DNA of 64,000 nt from the NCBI RefSeq assembly GCF_964340395.1, contig NC_135561.1, positions 6,149,518-6,213,517 of the forward strand, read 5' to 3'. The first letter of the stretch is position 1. Each line of letters begins with the position of its first letter. Shown one piece after another: positions 52,261-64,000 of this stretch. A model generated the notes under the pieces. The model saw only the letters and a list, made by a program, of their open reading frames with translations, searched no databases and was not told the origin of the DNA. Origin of the DNA: Glandiceps talaboti (lineage: Eukaryota; Hemichordata; Enteropneusta; Spengelidae). A program made the translations under genes and the position numbers.

Positions 52261-54608
52261 TTTCATCATGAAGTTGGCGGGAACATTTCCCGCCGGAAAG
52301 AGAGCGCTATCGTCAACAGTTTACGCGCCAACACTACGCATGGGTCATTTACAACACTCCCAGATTGTACGGAGCAATGACTGCTAAACCGATGTCACCT
52401 TAGCTTTACGAAAATGTGCAGTTTCTAATGAGACGATTACAGGCCTCACACTGTAACACAGACTCTTCCAATCCAGAATTTACTTCACATTATATTAGAC
52501 AGAAGTATACTCATGGATTCATAGCTGATTGCATGTCTAGTGTTGAAATATGATATTACAAAGATAATTACCACTTAGGATATGTATGTAAATTAGAGAC
52601 TGAATCCGAGGCTCTGTACTGTACCTCGATTGCGATATGGTTAATTAATTAAACATTATTCATAGTTTATATGCCATGTATACGACAATTTGATAATGAC
52701 TTTTGATAGTTATAATGAAACAATTGCACGATGTCGAATATTTTCCTGAATTCTTTTACAATTATTTGTCACATTGGTATACATATATCAAATTATTGTG
52801 ACTGTGGTATATAACAGCACTAGTATTCATTTACATTCAAGCGGCTGAAATAGTATAAAATGTATTACTATAAATAAACATGTTTGTGCATGGCAGCTAT
52901 TCTGTTTGCTTTAACAAAGAATTTTGTACTTTGCAGCTATGATACTATCAATGTTTACTGCAGTTTGTTTATATGATTGTTACGCGTCCTGTGAAACATT
53001 GTATTCCGGTGTTGACAATCGGATCGGAAGTCATATTTGTATGATTCAAGGACAAGTTTGCCAATCAATGAACACTATATTGTCTGTTTTTTTCAAGTGC
53101 ATATTCATATAGCATCAATTTGGATTGAACGACTGTGACATTGTCATATAAAAGAGTCTGTGACCTTTACCCGACGAGATCGATTTACACTTTGTTATTT
53201 CGATCATGAGTTGACCTTTGACCGTGCCAATACTGGAAAGAAGTTCGCATCTTTCCAGTGACCTAAAAGACATTGTCCGAATAACGCAGACGATAGTTTA
53301 GTAGCAGGTCAGGTCACGGCAGTAGACAAACAACTTAACAACATCCCATGTATTACTCATGGCTATGTCATGTTACTCAGAAACAAGTTGTGTTTTTTGG
53401 AACACAGCCAACGTTTTAGAAGTGAGTGTTGTTATTTCTAACAACCATAGATTGTATTTACATTTATAGCAACCAAACAGTGAATTTTACACTTATGTTG
53501 CAATCATTTTACTGATTGAAGTATATTAACCATAAGCTTACAACTGAAATAAATGTCTATTCATACAATGAAAAAAGCTATCAGAGTCAATTTATTATTA
53601 ACTCCCGCTCGACAGTACCACGCTTTTCCCGCTGCCGCCAAAATTGTTGAAGACAAGTTCGTCCGTCATTTTTCAGCAAAATACAAGCCTCATTTTAGAC
53701 AGTAATCGTTCAACAATTGCTTATTAAATGATTAATTTTAAAATATTGGTTTAAAAGCCAGAAAATTCAGAATATTTGATGATTAAAGTATCATTAAGAT
53801 TTTCACACAATATTTACTTCGCCATCATGATACCAAAAAGAGCCATGAGAATTGATACACATAGCAAAAGGGATCACGAAATAGCAAAGCTAATAGTTTA
53901 TCTGAGTCGACACAGTGTGTTGCATTAATATTCACAAAGACGCTTGCCGTTTTGGAACATATGGTAACGTATGTCATGTGTCGAATTTATTGCTACATAT
54001 AATTATGTCATTTTATAGCACACATAAATTGCGCAAATGAGAATTATGATCAGTTGCTTAACATGTGTTAACCACATTTAGTAGCTGGATTACAACTTTT
54101 ATTAGCTAGAAACTATAGATTGCTATTATTTCATTTCAATATGGACCAAACACAACCAAAGAATATAAAGTTACAGGCTTGTCATAAAATCACCAGAATC
54201 CCCTTAACGGCAAAATTCAATGTAAAAGACCTATATTACATTGACGAGCCAATAACGTAAATGCTGTAAGATTTGTTTTGTTCTCTAGAGCTAGTCTTGT
54301 AAAATGATAAAAATAATAATTACCACAAACACAGACTGTCACATTTCTGTGAGAGCGAAAAATAAATACTCTGGCATGCAAGAAAACAAAAAATATGTTG
54401 ATTAATAAATTTCAAATTCGTTTCAACAGGAAGTAACTACATAATTGTTATTTGCAAATTAAAGATATGTTTATATTATTTCAAGACTGCTCATTTTACA
54501 TGGTTTGGTCTTCATAATTTTAAATAATGTCTGCTCACTGTACGAATGGAGTCAATGATTTAAACAAAAATGTAATGAAAGACAAGAACACAGACTCTCT
54601 TACAGTCT
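52261..54608. other. BTB gene 3' flank and gene-free stretch
   Basis: AATAAA at about 52873 and again at about 53549 are possible poly(A) signals. No other gene or element seen. Confidence 0.45.
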
Positions 54609-54888
54609 ACAACACAACCCATAACACCACAGTAAAGCATTTGCTGTATGTACCACAATCGCGTATAGCATCCATATCAAGTACAACCCATAACTCCAAA
54701 GTAAAGTGTTTTCTGTATGTACCACAATCAAGTGTAAAAGTATACTGTTTCATTTGCTAATTGACTACATTAGAAAGGCCACATACTAGGCTTGTAAATA
54801 AACCATTTGAAACAGTATACTTTCTTACTTGATATGAATGCTATAAACGAGTGTAGCACATAGAGAAAGTACTTTACTTCAGTGTTAC
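54609..54888. mobile_element. Second copy of the 69-bp-unit foldback element
   Basis: In opposite orientation to the copy at 35245-36472: nearly two inverted 69-bp units (54612-54728), the spacer with inverted ends (54729-54832), then one diverged unit (to 54888). It has no LINE and so shows the uninterrupted arrangement. Shared landmarks include CAAGTGTAAAAGTATACTGT, TTGTAAATAAACCA and GTATGTACCACAATC. Confidence 0.8.
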
Positions 54889-57198
54889 TATTTTATCATT
54901 GTAGCTATGTAAGCTGTCTGCTTTACATTTACTTTTGACCATTGATATATCAGTAATACATCCAAGTAAAGACCCTCCACGCACAGGATGTGGGTGGAAG
55001 GTATATGATCCAAGCTTTGACTGATCAGTTAGTCCAATGCCCGTGTATAAAAGGTCATTCATTGGTAATACGTATATTACAAGACTAACAACTAAACATC
55101 CTGAAAGAACTGGCCAGTTCGTTGCGTCGAGTCTTAGGTATTACACACGTGTCTTTCTTTGTTGAAGTAACATCTTGAATTTGTGTAACTTTTTTTGAGC
55201 AAGTCGGAATTTTTCTAGTTGTTTTTTGTCCGATGTGTGTTGGTTTGTACATTCTGCGACAAGTTTCTTTGGGAGAACAGTGCTGTGTAATGAAATGAAG
55301 ACTGTATATGGAAGGTGAATAAACCGACGACGGATCACCATAGTAGGGGATTTGACTAGGTGCTTGGTACAAGTATTAAATGGCAAAACAGACAATTCAG
55401 CGAAGCCAGTGAGGGCTGTGACAAAGTCGAACAAAAATTGTCAAGTATCGGACACAGCCATGAATGAACTGAAACAAAAGACTTCTCTATATCCTGCCAG
55501 GAAATACATTTAGCGCCATTGTTTTAAGGTAGCTGAATTTATGAGTGAAATATTCAACCAGGAAGGTCAGATATTACATGTAACTATAAATTATGGCATA
55601 TGCTTTTAAGTGTGACTGTACTTCATCAAACTGATTAACTGCCTACTTAGTGTAGTTCATAGAAACCCGGCTATGATATAAAGTATGGCGCTACAGGGTA
55701 GAATACGTCTTTTACAACCAAATTGCTGTGGAATATAATTGGTCGTGATCCGAACATCGTTATGTGTATCGATGGTGGAGTAGGAAAAGGCTTTGAAGTT
55801 GCCGAGAATCTTCTCCTTATCACACTATCAAACTAACACAAATTTGTACACAACACAGATATCACAGATACACATGACCACAGCACACAGTAAAGGTCCA
55901 AACAGCCAATATTTTAGGTAACTCAAATTGCGACGACACGAAACACGTGTTTATGTCTATCAACGTAACATAAAGTGTTTTCTATTGCTCGATCAATTGT
56001 GCATTGGTGCTGTTTTTTTCCGATAGTGCGGACGTCGATAAAAGACGTAATTGTGCCCAGTTCATTGCAGTTGACTAAATTTTATTGTAAAGCTCTCACC
56101 AAATACCAAACCTCCTCATTTTCTCCTAAATTATTAGGTAGTTGGTTACTGATCAACTCCCGTACCCACTGCATTTTTTGTTTTCGATGCTCGGAATCAG
56201 ATAGAACCAGGCATCATCTTATAGTTGCAGGCCACCCGAACGTACAAATCACTGAAATATATTGTAGACTGACTCGACAGGAAAGTTGCTGGCGTTGGTC
56301 AGCGAACTCTAAGTGTAATAACGAAAATATTATACTCCATTGCCATTTGCACAATAATGCTTTACAAATTGGCTTTTCGCGTGCTCTCATAAAGAGGTGA
56401 ATAAAATTGAAAACTAAAGATTGGAAAGAAATCAACAATTGAATGAAACATTGAAAAGGCAATACAAGTGAAATATGAAAGAGATAAAATGGAGGTAATT
56501 ATACTTCACACACAGTAATACAACGACTAAAATGAGTACAGAGACAAATAATATGAATCTAGAACGTGACGAATGGTAAAAGATCCTGGAGAGGACGGGT
56601 TTAAAATGAGAATCGCAGATGGATAAAAGATCTTTCTAAAACGTTCTGATGTCGTTTTGATACTCCTACACCCATTATCAGAGGATAACAGTTTAAAAAC
56701 GAGCGAATCTGAGAAGCTGACAAGTCGGTAAATCTTATAAACGACGGTCGATTCCTCAGTTGATAGGTATGACATGCCACGAAAGTCAGTTCCAACGTTG
56801 AGGGCGATAAAACATCGCTCGAGTACGTACCTGTACCTGATCAAATGCTTGAAAGTATATGAAGTAAAATTTCAAGGACACAAATCCGCAAGACGAATAA
56901 TATAAAGTAGTAAAATACACATCAAGGATATTGAATGTTCTAACAGTCATGTAGTTTACTATCAATGCAAACAGTTGAGGGCGCTGCGCAAACCCGATAT
57001 TGAAGATACTAGAAAGAAACTGATACGTATACGGCAAAAAGTTTTGAACTGAATTCTGAAAATTCTTGTAAGTATAAAGGCAATATAGTAGACAATAAAA
57101 ACGGAAATACTATTTAAAAAATGGCAAACCAATTAAACTTTCAAGGTTTTTACTGAAACTTAATTACGCGTAGCAAATTTGACCAGCTAGAACTAGCC
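54889..57198. other. No gene called
   Basis: Open frames at 55141-55434 (minus), 55975-56400 (plus, from a GTG) and 56527-57037 (minus) have no recognised domains or matching splice pairs. A GAGGGCGCTGCGC motif lies near 56977. Confidence 0.4.
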
Positions 57199-57359
57199 GA
57201 GTCTCGCTACCAGACTCGTGACTATCGTCCCTTAGCTTTGTAAGGCGAACGAAGTGCGCCCTGAGCGGCGAAGCCGCGAGCAGCTAAGCCGATGGGCATA
57301 TATACATACACAGATTAGGGACGATAGTCACGAGTCTGGCAGCGAGACTAGAACTAGCC
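57190..57359. mobile_element. 152-bp MITE with 9-bp or longer target duplication
   Basis: The element 57199-57350 has 34-bp terminal inverted repeats (GAGTCTCGCTACCAGACTCG at the left, continuing to TATCGTCCCT). They are flanked by the direct repeat GAACTAGCC (57190-57198, 57351-57359), extendable to CTAGAACTAGCC. The GC-rich core forms nested hairpins, GGCG..CGCC and GCGGC-GAA-GCCGC. No coding capacity. A duplication of 9 bp fits Mutator-like elements, as an inference. Confidence 0.85.
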
Positions 57360-57885
57360 CAGAACTTGACTGTGTATATCGGACTTGCAATGTTGTTCGC
57401 ATAGACATAGTTTAATATCGCTAGTGTCGGGGCGAACTATTAAAGTACCGGAAGCGACGTCTCTCGTTTAATTCTGACCAGCTAAAGGTGCCAATTCATA
57501 AAGTGGAATGTTGACAAATTATTAAATTAAATTAATTAATTACATCATACATGATAAACTATTGATAACAAAAAGAACAATAGTAAGTTTTCCTGTAAGT
57601 CAAAACAATACGAAAAAAAACTGGATTGCCTTATAATGCATAGGTATAAATATTTTATTTAGTAATACAAGTAAAAATTACAATACATTAAATAGACTGT
57701 AGTAATATATCATTCCCCGCCATCCCGTCTGTCTGTAACTAAATCAAAGCACCATTTTCGGCTAAAGTCGGTGTACAAAGCACTATATATGTGGCACTTG
57801 TCTGTGGTATAATATATATACACTAATTGACTTATAAAGAGAAAAAATGCGTTACTGATAGATACGGTTGAGTATGCACGAAGCG
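57360..57885. other. Gene-free stretch
   Basis: Nothing recognised. Confidence 0.5.
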
Positions 57886-58201
57886 TAGTACAGTACAGTA
57901 TAGTGCAGTGAAGTACAGTATAGTGCAGTGCAGTACAGTACAGTACAGTACAGTACGGTACGGTGCAGTGCAGTACAGTACAGTACAGTACAGTACAGTA
58001 CAGTACAGTACAGTGCAGTGCAGTACGGTACGGTACGGTGCAGTGCAGTGCAGTGCGGTACAGTACAGTACAGTGTAGTACAGTGCAGTGCAGTACAGTA
58101 CAGTACAGCGCAGTACAGTACAGTACAGTACAGTACAGTACAGTACAGTACAGTAAAGTACAGTACAGTACAGTACAGTAAAGTACAGTACAGTGTAGTA
58201 G
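57886..58201. repeat. Pentanucleotide (CAGTA)n array
   Basis: About 63 units of CAGTA with CAGTG, CGGTA, TAGTG and AAGTA variants, many in clusters, all in the same 5-bp register. Frames across it are open but non-coding. Confidence 0.96.
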
Positions 58202-59976
58202 TTTATTATATTGACATGCAGTAAATTACAATAAATATACGAAAGATATACATCTGCGCATGCCCAGCCCCTTCGGACTTATAGATGACTTTTTCCCAAA
58301 ACAAATTAAAAACAACGTTTTTCCTTCTCTCAAAAGAGTATTGTATACATTATATTATTGTATATGTATGCGAAGTGAAATTATTCCTAGTAATCGAAAC
58401 TAATGTTTTTTCAATATTTTATGGGCATAAAACATGTCACTCCGTCGTAAATACCAATTTTTTGGTTGTAAATTTGTCGTTTTTTCTTCATTGAGTGAGG
58501 TCAAACTCGATTAGTTGTTTTTGTCAACAACGTTATTGTCCTCATTTCCACGTCTGATAAAATGTATTTTGTTGTCATTTTATAGTTGTACACGTATGAT
58601 TTTTTTTTTATTCGAAAAAAATATAATAATTAGAATCCCAATTTTGTCATATCTAGATACCAGTAACTAGATCTGATTCAATGTGATTGAGTAGTTGGAC
58701 CAAAATAAGGATTTTTTCCATATGATTCGAAATTTACCACAACCAACTGTAAATTTACAAACAAATCTCTTTTCAATATAATAAAAAAAAAATATCCCAA
58801 AACTGATTATTTGTTGGGATGTTCATCAATTGATCTATATATCTTGTATTGTATATTATATCTTTCTCAATAAAGAACTTTAATGTAATTAAAAAAACCC
58901 ATGAAGGCCAATATTCACCAATGAGTCAATGACACAGTATAAATGTTAGGTATTATTACAACCACATATAGATGTCGATAGCATAGGATGAAGTTATGAA
59001 TTGAATGTCTTTGAAGTAGAAAAAAATATTGCCTACTATATTTGAAATAGATGAAATACAATGCAAATTTGTATGCTAGAATAGTAAATTTATTCTGTAA
59101 TAGCCCACTTGCAATTTTCCATGCCCCCTCCCTCCTCCAATGTAAGATCGTGTTCTGAATTAGTTTTCATGTAAATCGTGCAAGTGAACGTGCGCCCTCA
59201 TATACAATTTTCAACATGCCTACTCAAGCTCGTAAACGTGCACATAACCTTTGGATAATATCAAGCCAATCATAAAAAACTAATTAGTGTGAAGTCGATG
59301 TTTTTTCCCAATAAATATTTAATAGATCATTGATTTATGGATAACGCTCCAAGCAATCAGTCTCGAAAGGAAGAGTATAATTTTTCAACTTACGCATCTA
59401 GATCTCTGCGTGTGTGTGTGTGTGTGTGGGGGGGGGGGTTGTCACGCGCCGCCGTAAAGAGGCTAGCAATTAAATTTACGACGATGCAAGCAACCTGAAA
59501 AGTGTACATGTTTCTAGTCAATCCATGGAACTGTCTTGCGCATGCTCACGATGGTGCTATATATCAATATATCAGCACATGCACGTGTCATTATTTCCAA
59601 TGTCCCAATTATCACACTTCTAATGTTGGTTGGTGATAGAAATGTCAGTACGACAGTTAATTCGTCCACCGTGACGTAAGCTTTTCCAAACACACTTTTG
59701 GTGGAAATGAACTACCAATTGACATTAATCTCAATGATTTATCGGTATATAGCTTACAACCTGTTGGTCTTTTCTTTCTTGGAATAACAAGCTGACTTCC
59801 TAATCTCCAACATTTGTGTTGGAATGGCCACCTGGTTCATAGAACCTCCACCGTCTATGCCTGGTCCGTTCACCCAGTTGTCTATGTCCAACTACACACG
59901 TATGGCAGTACACTATGGCGAAAAATTTTGCCTTTAAATAGTACAGTCTTTCAACATCAGAATTTGTGCCTGAAAT
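58202..59976. other. Gene-free 3' flank of the channel gene
   Basis: Possible minus-strand AATAAA at about 59088. A (GT)n-G11 tract lies at 59410-59438. No other gene. Confidence 0.45.
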
Positions 59977-61178
59977 TTATAGGAGCAAGTACGAACACCA
60001 ATAGGCAATGTTAAATATTAGGAATGCTAGTGGAAAAAGTATCCTACAACAATGGTCCATGTCGGCAGGTTCTTCAACTTTAAAATTATTCCGAAACCGT
60101 TCACAACAACCAGGACGGTAATGTACATACGAGTCACTTGTTGAAGGTCTATCTTGAGGATTCGATGTGACTGCTTCCATTTCCACTATAACCTGTCCAC
60201 TTTTGTCGGAACCGTATTTCTGTTGCATAGCAACACAGTTTCATGTAAGATAAATAAAATATTTTGATATTCAGCAAAGGAAAGAAAACTATATTATAAG
60301 TTATTATCATGACAATGGACGTGACACATCATTTTCACGCAGCTTCAATGATTCTCGCAGATCGTATCACGCGGTATGGCCTATTGACCTGACGCATAGT
60401 GACTCTAATTTGCATATAGGAGAACTAATCGCGTTATATTTTCCCTAGGGCAATATTCAGGTCTTATCGGGAATTTGCTGTGACTATGGAAAAAATGATA
60501 AGGTTTGCTAAAGTCACCCTCGGGGTACTATAGTGCCAGTCGATAAGTGTACAATATATCGTTGTGTACTATTCCCCATTCAAGCGTTTGACCTTCACTG
60601 CGGATTGTGAAAGGTAATCTGTTAGATATGAGGAGGGCAGACAAGATCCCGATCTGACGGTGTAAACGCCTGTATTTGGGCTTTGTTTTATTACACTTAT
60701 GTGAACATATGCATGTTAATTTATATTCAACTTCATACGGTTCTGGTTCCATCATCAAAATATGAGACTATCTTGCAAATAACGAGATACTACATTTTCC
60801 AGTATATTGGCTGTGGACAATGTAATCTTCCCTTTGATCTAGAAAAATTCAAATGTGTTAACACTATAGACACAAATCTAGGAATACAGCCTCACCTTAT
60901 CATCTACCTTAGAATTGGCCGTATTGTGTTGCGAGTCTCGTGTCATTCGACGTTTTGATAGTTTGGTATGACCATAGCTTACGGCAGCAAACTCAATAAG
61001 AACAGCAAATACGAATACGAGACAAATTGCCAACCATACATCTATGGCCTGGAAAATAAAGAGATCAGTAGATTATGGATAGATAGCAAAGAAATAAAAC
61101 AGCGAGCAATTAAGTAAACGACTATCTTGACAACAACACACACACAAACACACACACACACACACAAGTTTTTGTATA

Positions 61179-61263
<85 letters not shown>

Positions 61264-61477
61264 CTCGGTGAGTATCAATCTTCTAAGACAGTGCTCTATA
61301 CCGCAGTGGCAGAGCGCAATAGTTTTGGTGGTTCTGGAACTCTTTCTTGGTTGTAACTCGGAGTTTCACGCATAGTGCGATCATCAGACATTGTCTGCGA
61401 TCATCAGACATTGTCTGATGATCGCACTATGCGTGAAACTCCGAGTTACAACCAAGAAAGAGTTCCAGAACCACCAA

Positions 61478-61565
<88 letters not shown>

Positions 61566-62683
61566 ATGCCACTGCGGTATAGAGCACTGTCTTAGCAGAT
61601 TGATACTCACCGAGTTATATATATATTAATTATATACGTGAATTACCAGATCCAGAATGTTCATAACCTTTTCTTACGATACCACTGATAGACGTGTCAC
61701 ATATTTGACAGGGCTAGAGGTACCTGTATAATAATGACGTCACGTGGTGTTTGTGCTTCGCATGTACTTTAATTTTAGCATGTAATTTCCAAATTGCTCG
61801 TTGTGTATCAAGCGACTCGTATGTCCTGTCACGTTTGCGTTGTTTTCTTTTCATTTCTTTGTATAAATAATTTCTGAAGGTAAATCGATTTACTCACTGA
61901 AGCGTTGGAGCCCCCTGGTATTGAGTTCTGGACACCCGTTATTTCCGTACTCAGTGTTAGTATTGACGTCATCCCTATGGTAACCCTGGCAGGTTCTGAA
62001 CGCGGATTTATCCAGAATGATATCCAAGACAAGAAGACAACCAAAGTACTTGTTAGGTAGATCTGAAGCAAAGTTTGGACCATCGAACGCTCAAGTTGAA
62101 AAACTACCTCAAGACACGAATACTCATCTACAACACGAGAGAATAAAATATCACATTAAACCAATATTACCAAATAGTTGAAGCTATCGATGCTGCACCA
62201 ATTCGTCATGACAACAGCAAACCAATTTCATATCTACAATATTGTGAAAAAATGATATAATTCCACTTTTAGGAATGTTTCTATTTTTGAATTAATATCT
62301 GACTTAAAAGTTTGCAGTAAAACTTTGCTTTTGATCGAATTATTTTTTGAGCGGGAATTTGATGTAGTACACGATAAACATGGTACTTTGGTAAAATTTT
62401 CTCATCTTTTTGAATAAACATTTTGACATGAATTTATTAATAACAATTAGCTCTTTTATTTCAGTGGAAAATTAAAGCGAGCTGTTAAAAACGGTGATTT
62501 TGGTCGTCTAGTATTTTAAAGCGGGAAAAACATTACACGATCACTCACCCTTGTGAAATTCTGAGCTTTCGCATGATTGTAGAATAGGAGGGCTTACATG
62601 GAATGTTGGTACATGCAAACTATCCCTCAAAGTGACGGCGTTGTCATCCCACACTAATACCAGTTCAGTTTGGTGATATGCCA
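59977..62683 (-). CDS. Anion-selective Cys-loop ligand-gated ion channel, 3' half (four exons)
   Basis: Exons 62683-62549, 62127-61898, 61048-60896 and 60219-59977 (TAA), joined by GT-AG sites in compatible phases (1, 0, 0). They encode about 252 residues: end of the extracellular domain (TELVLVWDD; loop C cysteines CESSEFHKDEYSC, then LEVVFQLER), M1 (YLTSTLVVFLSWISFWIN), M2 with the anion-filter motif PARV and a leucine at 9', M3 (AIDVWLAICLVFVFAVLIEF), a short M3-M4 loop of about 75 residues, and M4 (RILFPLAFLIFNIAYW). The M2-M3 linker aligns without gaps to glycine-receptor alpha across the exon junction. The second cysteine pair in loop C is a feature of glycine, glutamate and histamine-type chloride channels, so ligand could be any of these. 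The Cys-loop and upstream exons are not found before 64000 and must lie outside. M2 is unusual in E at 14' and Q at 19'. The exon 61048 donor could instead be 12 bp earlier. Confidence 0.93.
61133..61260. repeat. (CA)n and (TA)n tracts in the channel intron
   Basis: A CA tract (61133-61166) and a TA tract (61179-61260) lie at the left edge of the palindromic element. Confidence 0.95.
61261..61618. mobile_element. Near-perfect palindromic element in the channel intron
   Basis: Outer arms of about 51 bp (61261-61311 and 61567-61618; one mismatch by eye) and inner arms of 69 bp (61321-61389 and 61413-61481; perfect by eye) fold into one long hairpin. The right arm is split by a (TA)n tract at 61482-61566. 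The apex carries a tandem duplication of a 20-bp block (61378-61397, 61398-61417). Termini read TAACTCGGTGAGTATCAATC. TA repeats flank both sides, so the insertion target was probably TA-rich. The near-identical arms imply a young element or gene conversion between arms. It lies between the M1-M2 and M3 exons. Confidence 0.85.
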
Positions 62684-63353
62684 CTATATAAAATAGAGTG
62701 TATCACAATTGTAAAAATGTTGGTTTTAATCACTATGTGTATCTGCTTCTGTATTAAAATGACGTCTGTGTTTTGTTGTTGTTCACATTAGAATTTAAGC
62801 GAATGTCACCTTCCAACCCGCTTGTTCAGCACAACGTCAGCGTTGTGCCTAGGAGCAAACTCTGTAGTTTCCTCTAGATCTGTCCTTTCCTGTTAAAATT
62901 AAGTACCTCTTCTCTAAACACAAAAAAAAATGAAGTTTAATAAAATGCTATATTTTCATCTCATTAACTTTGGAAATATTGAATGCTTATCATTTAGCTT
63001 TGAAACTTACTAATTAACTTGGCAGTATATCAGGGGAAAGTGCAGATGGTGAAGGCGACCTATTGGCCCATCACAATAATGCAATTATAGAATACAAACC
63101 CCCAATTAATTACGTAAGGGGTTGAATATCAATTAGTTACTGCATTAGAGAAAATAAGTGACAAAAAAAAATATTTCAAATTTAATTCACTCATTATTCA
63201 CCCTTTTGGGGACTCGATTGGTTGCCATAACAACAATAATTGCTTGGTACTACGTTGTAACTTGTAAAAGTCAAACGTCACAACTGCAGTACAACTGTCG
63301 ACATCAGACTGTGGACAAACGGAACCTTTTTACGAAGAGTGAAAATAAACAAT
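62684..63353. other. Channel gene intron, no exon found
   Basis: I looked on the minus strand for the Cys-loop exon (Cys-Pro motif with 13-residue spacing) and did not find it. An X-box-like site GTTGCCATAACAAC lies at 63221-63234. Confidence 0.5.
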
Positions 63354-63603
63354 TGAATTGGACTAATTAACACTTGACTCAGCATGTTGGAACAACAGAG
63401 ATTTGTATTACACACCATGGTTTGATAAGAACAGTTTTATGGCCTCTTAATGTGTACATGAAGTGCCAGGGGAACTTCACATTTGTTTGTGAACATGAGC
63501 TAATATGTAAAGTGGCCATACAGCTGTCCTTATCAAATGATTTAATGTAATACAAGTCTCCGTACTTCCAACATGCTGTGCCAAGTGTTATTAATCCAAT
63601 TCA
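63354..63603. mobile_element. 250-bp MITE-like element with 90-bp arms
   Basis: Arms 63354-63444 and 63514-63603 match at roughly 80 percent by eye, sharing CAGCATGTTGGAA, TTTGTATTACA and TTTGATAAG-ACAG. A smaller inner palindrome (GAAGTGCCAGGGGAACTTC) sits in the loop. Outer ends read TGAATTGGA-TAAT. No target duplication is clear. Confidence 0.7.
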
Positions 63604-64000
63604 GTAGTTTACTGTCCCTGTTGTAACAGGTTCCATTCGTCCATGGTCTGATGTCGGCAGTTGTATTATGTTTTACCCGATTCAAGGCTCCACTACTGTA
63701 ATTTATTTTTCATGACTATTTTTAATTAATTTGTCTGCCTACTCTGTATATTAAACGATTTAAAATTTCCATTATGTAAGATTTAATTAGTTGAATTGTT
63801 CGTTTTCTTTAAAAAAAAAAAAAAACGTTTTATCGACATTATTGTTTAAACTATTTAGCTTAAAGCTGCAATTTAGTAAAAACTGTTTTTATTAGATAAA
63901 ATGACTTTGATTGCAATATAGTACACTATGAACAGTGTTGAATCACCTGTGGGTAAATGCATTTGTGTGGCAGTACCCATAATATTGTTAAATATATCAA
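63604..64000. other. AT-rich right edge
   Basis: Nothing recognised; presumably still within the upstream intron of the minus-strand channel gene. Confidence 0.4.

Noticed and set aside
55141-55434. Minus-strand frame ending in a Lys/Gln-rich tail
   Set aside because: About 100 codons starting after a stop, with no in-frame ATG near its start and no family match.
55975-56400. Plus-strand 141-codon frame
   Set aside because: It begins at GTG, has no recognisable domain and no splice context; kept only as a note.
60528-60758. Minus-strand open frame between the M3 and M4 exons
   Set aside because: The phase-0 junction from the M3 exon directly to the M4 exon already gives a normal protein; no matching splice pair.
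62804-62877. Possible extra exon of the channel gene (acceptor TTTTAACAG, donor-like GAAGGTGACA, reading TDLEETTEF)
   Set aside because: Its product does not match the Cys-loop segment expected at that place, and the donor is weak.

Overview
This is a stretch of AT-rich nuclear DNA from a bilaterian animal, most likely a marine invertebrate. The evidence is spliced genes with GT-AG introns of about 0.3-0.85 kb, animal-specific families (a FAM167 protein, a BTB protein, an anion-selective Cys-loop receptor, the complex I assembly factor NDUFAF8), CpG dinucleotides that are not strongly depleted, a truncated LINE, several MITE-like inverted-repeat elements and a very high load of microsatellites. 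I cannot tell from the sequence alone whether it is an invertebrate deuterostome or a lophotrochozoan. There is no sign of bacterial, viral or organellar sequence.

Layout. 1-10.7 kb is gene-poor and holds two microsatellites, a TA array and a 578-bp palindromic element with 9-bp target duplications (5088-5665). At 10.7-11.15 kb a minus-strand first coding exon of an unrecognised protein ends in a strong splice donor. At 15.2-16.5 kb the minus strand carries a complete three-exon gene for a 65-residue twin CX9C protein that I identify as NDUFAF8; its exons are 81, 99 and 18 bp and are easily missed. 17-34.6 kb is dominated by tetranucleotide and other simple repeats with no convincing gene. 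At 35.2-36.5 kb a composite of inverted 69-bp units holds a 5'-truncated LINE; a LINE-free relative in opposite orientation lies at 54.6-54.9 kb. At 42.2-43.0 kb the plus strand has a two-exon FAM167 gene. At 51.5-52.3 kb the plus strand has an intronless BTB-domain gene with a TATA-like box. From 60.0 kb to past the right edge the minus strand carries the 3' half of a Cys-loop chloride-channel gene (loop C to M4, four exons). One of its introns holds a near-perfect 358-bp palindrome. The last 650 bp hold another MITE-like element.

The genes are unrelated in function (mitochondrial assembly, signalling adaptor-like protein, BTB adaptor, neurotransmitter-type channel) and do not form a cluster or operon. 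The more unusual content is in the repeat fraction: at least five distinct inverted-repeat families in 64 kb, two with recognisable target duplications, and microsatellites that switch unit by single-base change while keeping the 4-bp period. Gene calls rest on family motifs, splice consensus and reading-phase agreement read by eye; no database search was run.
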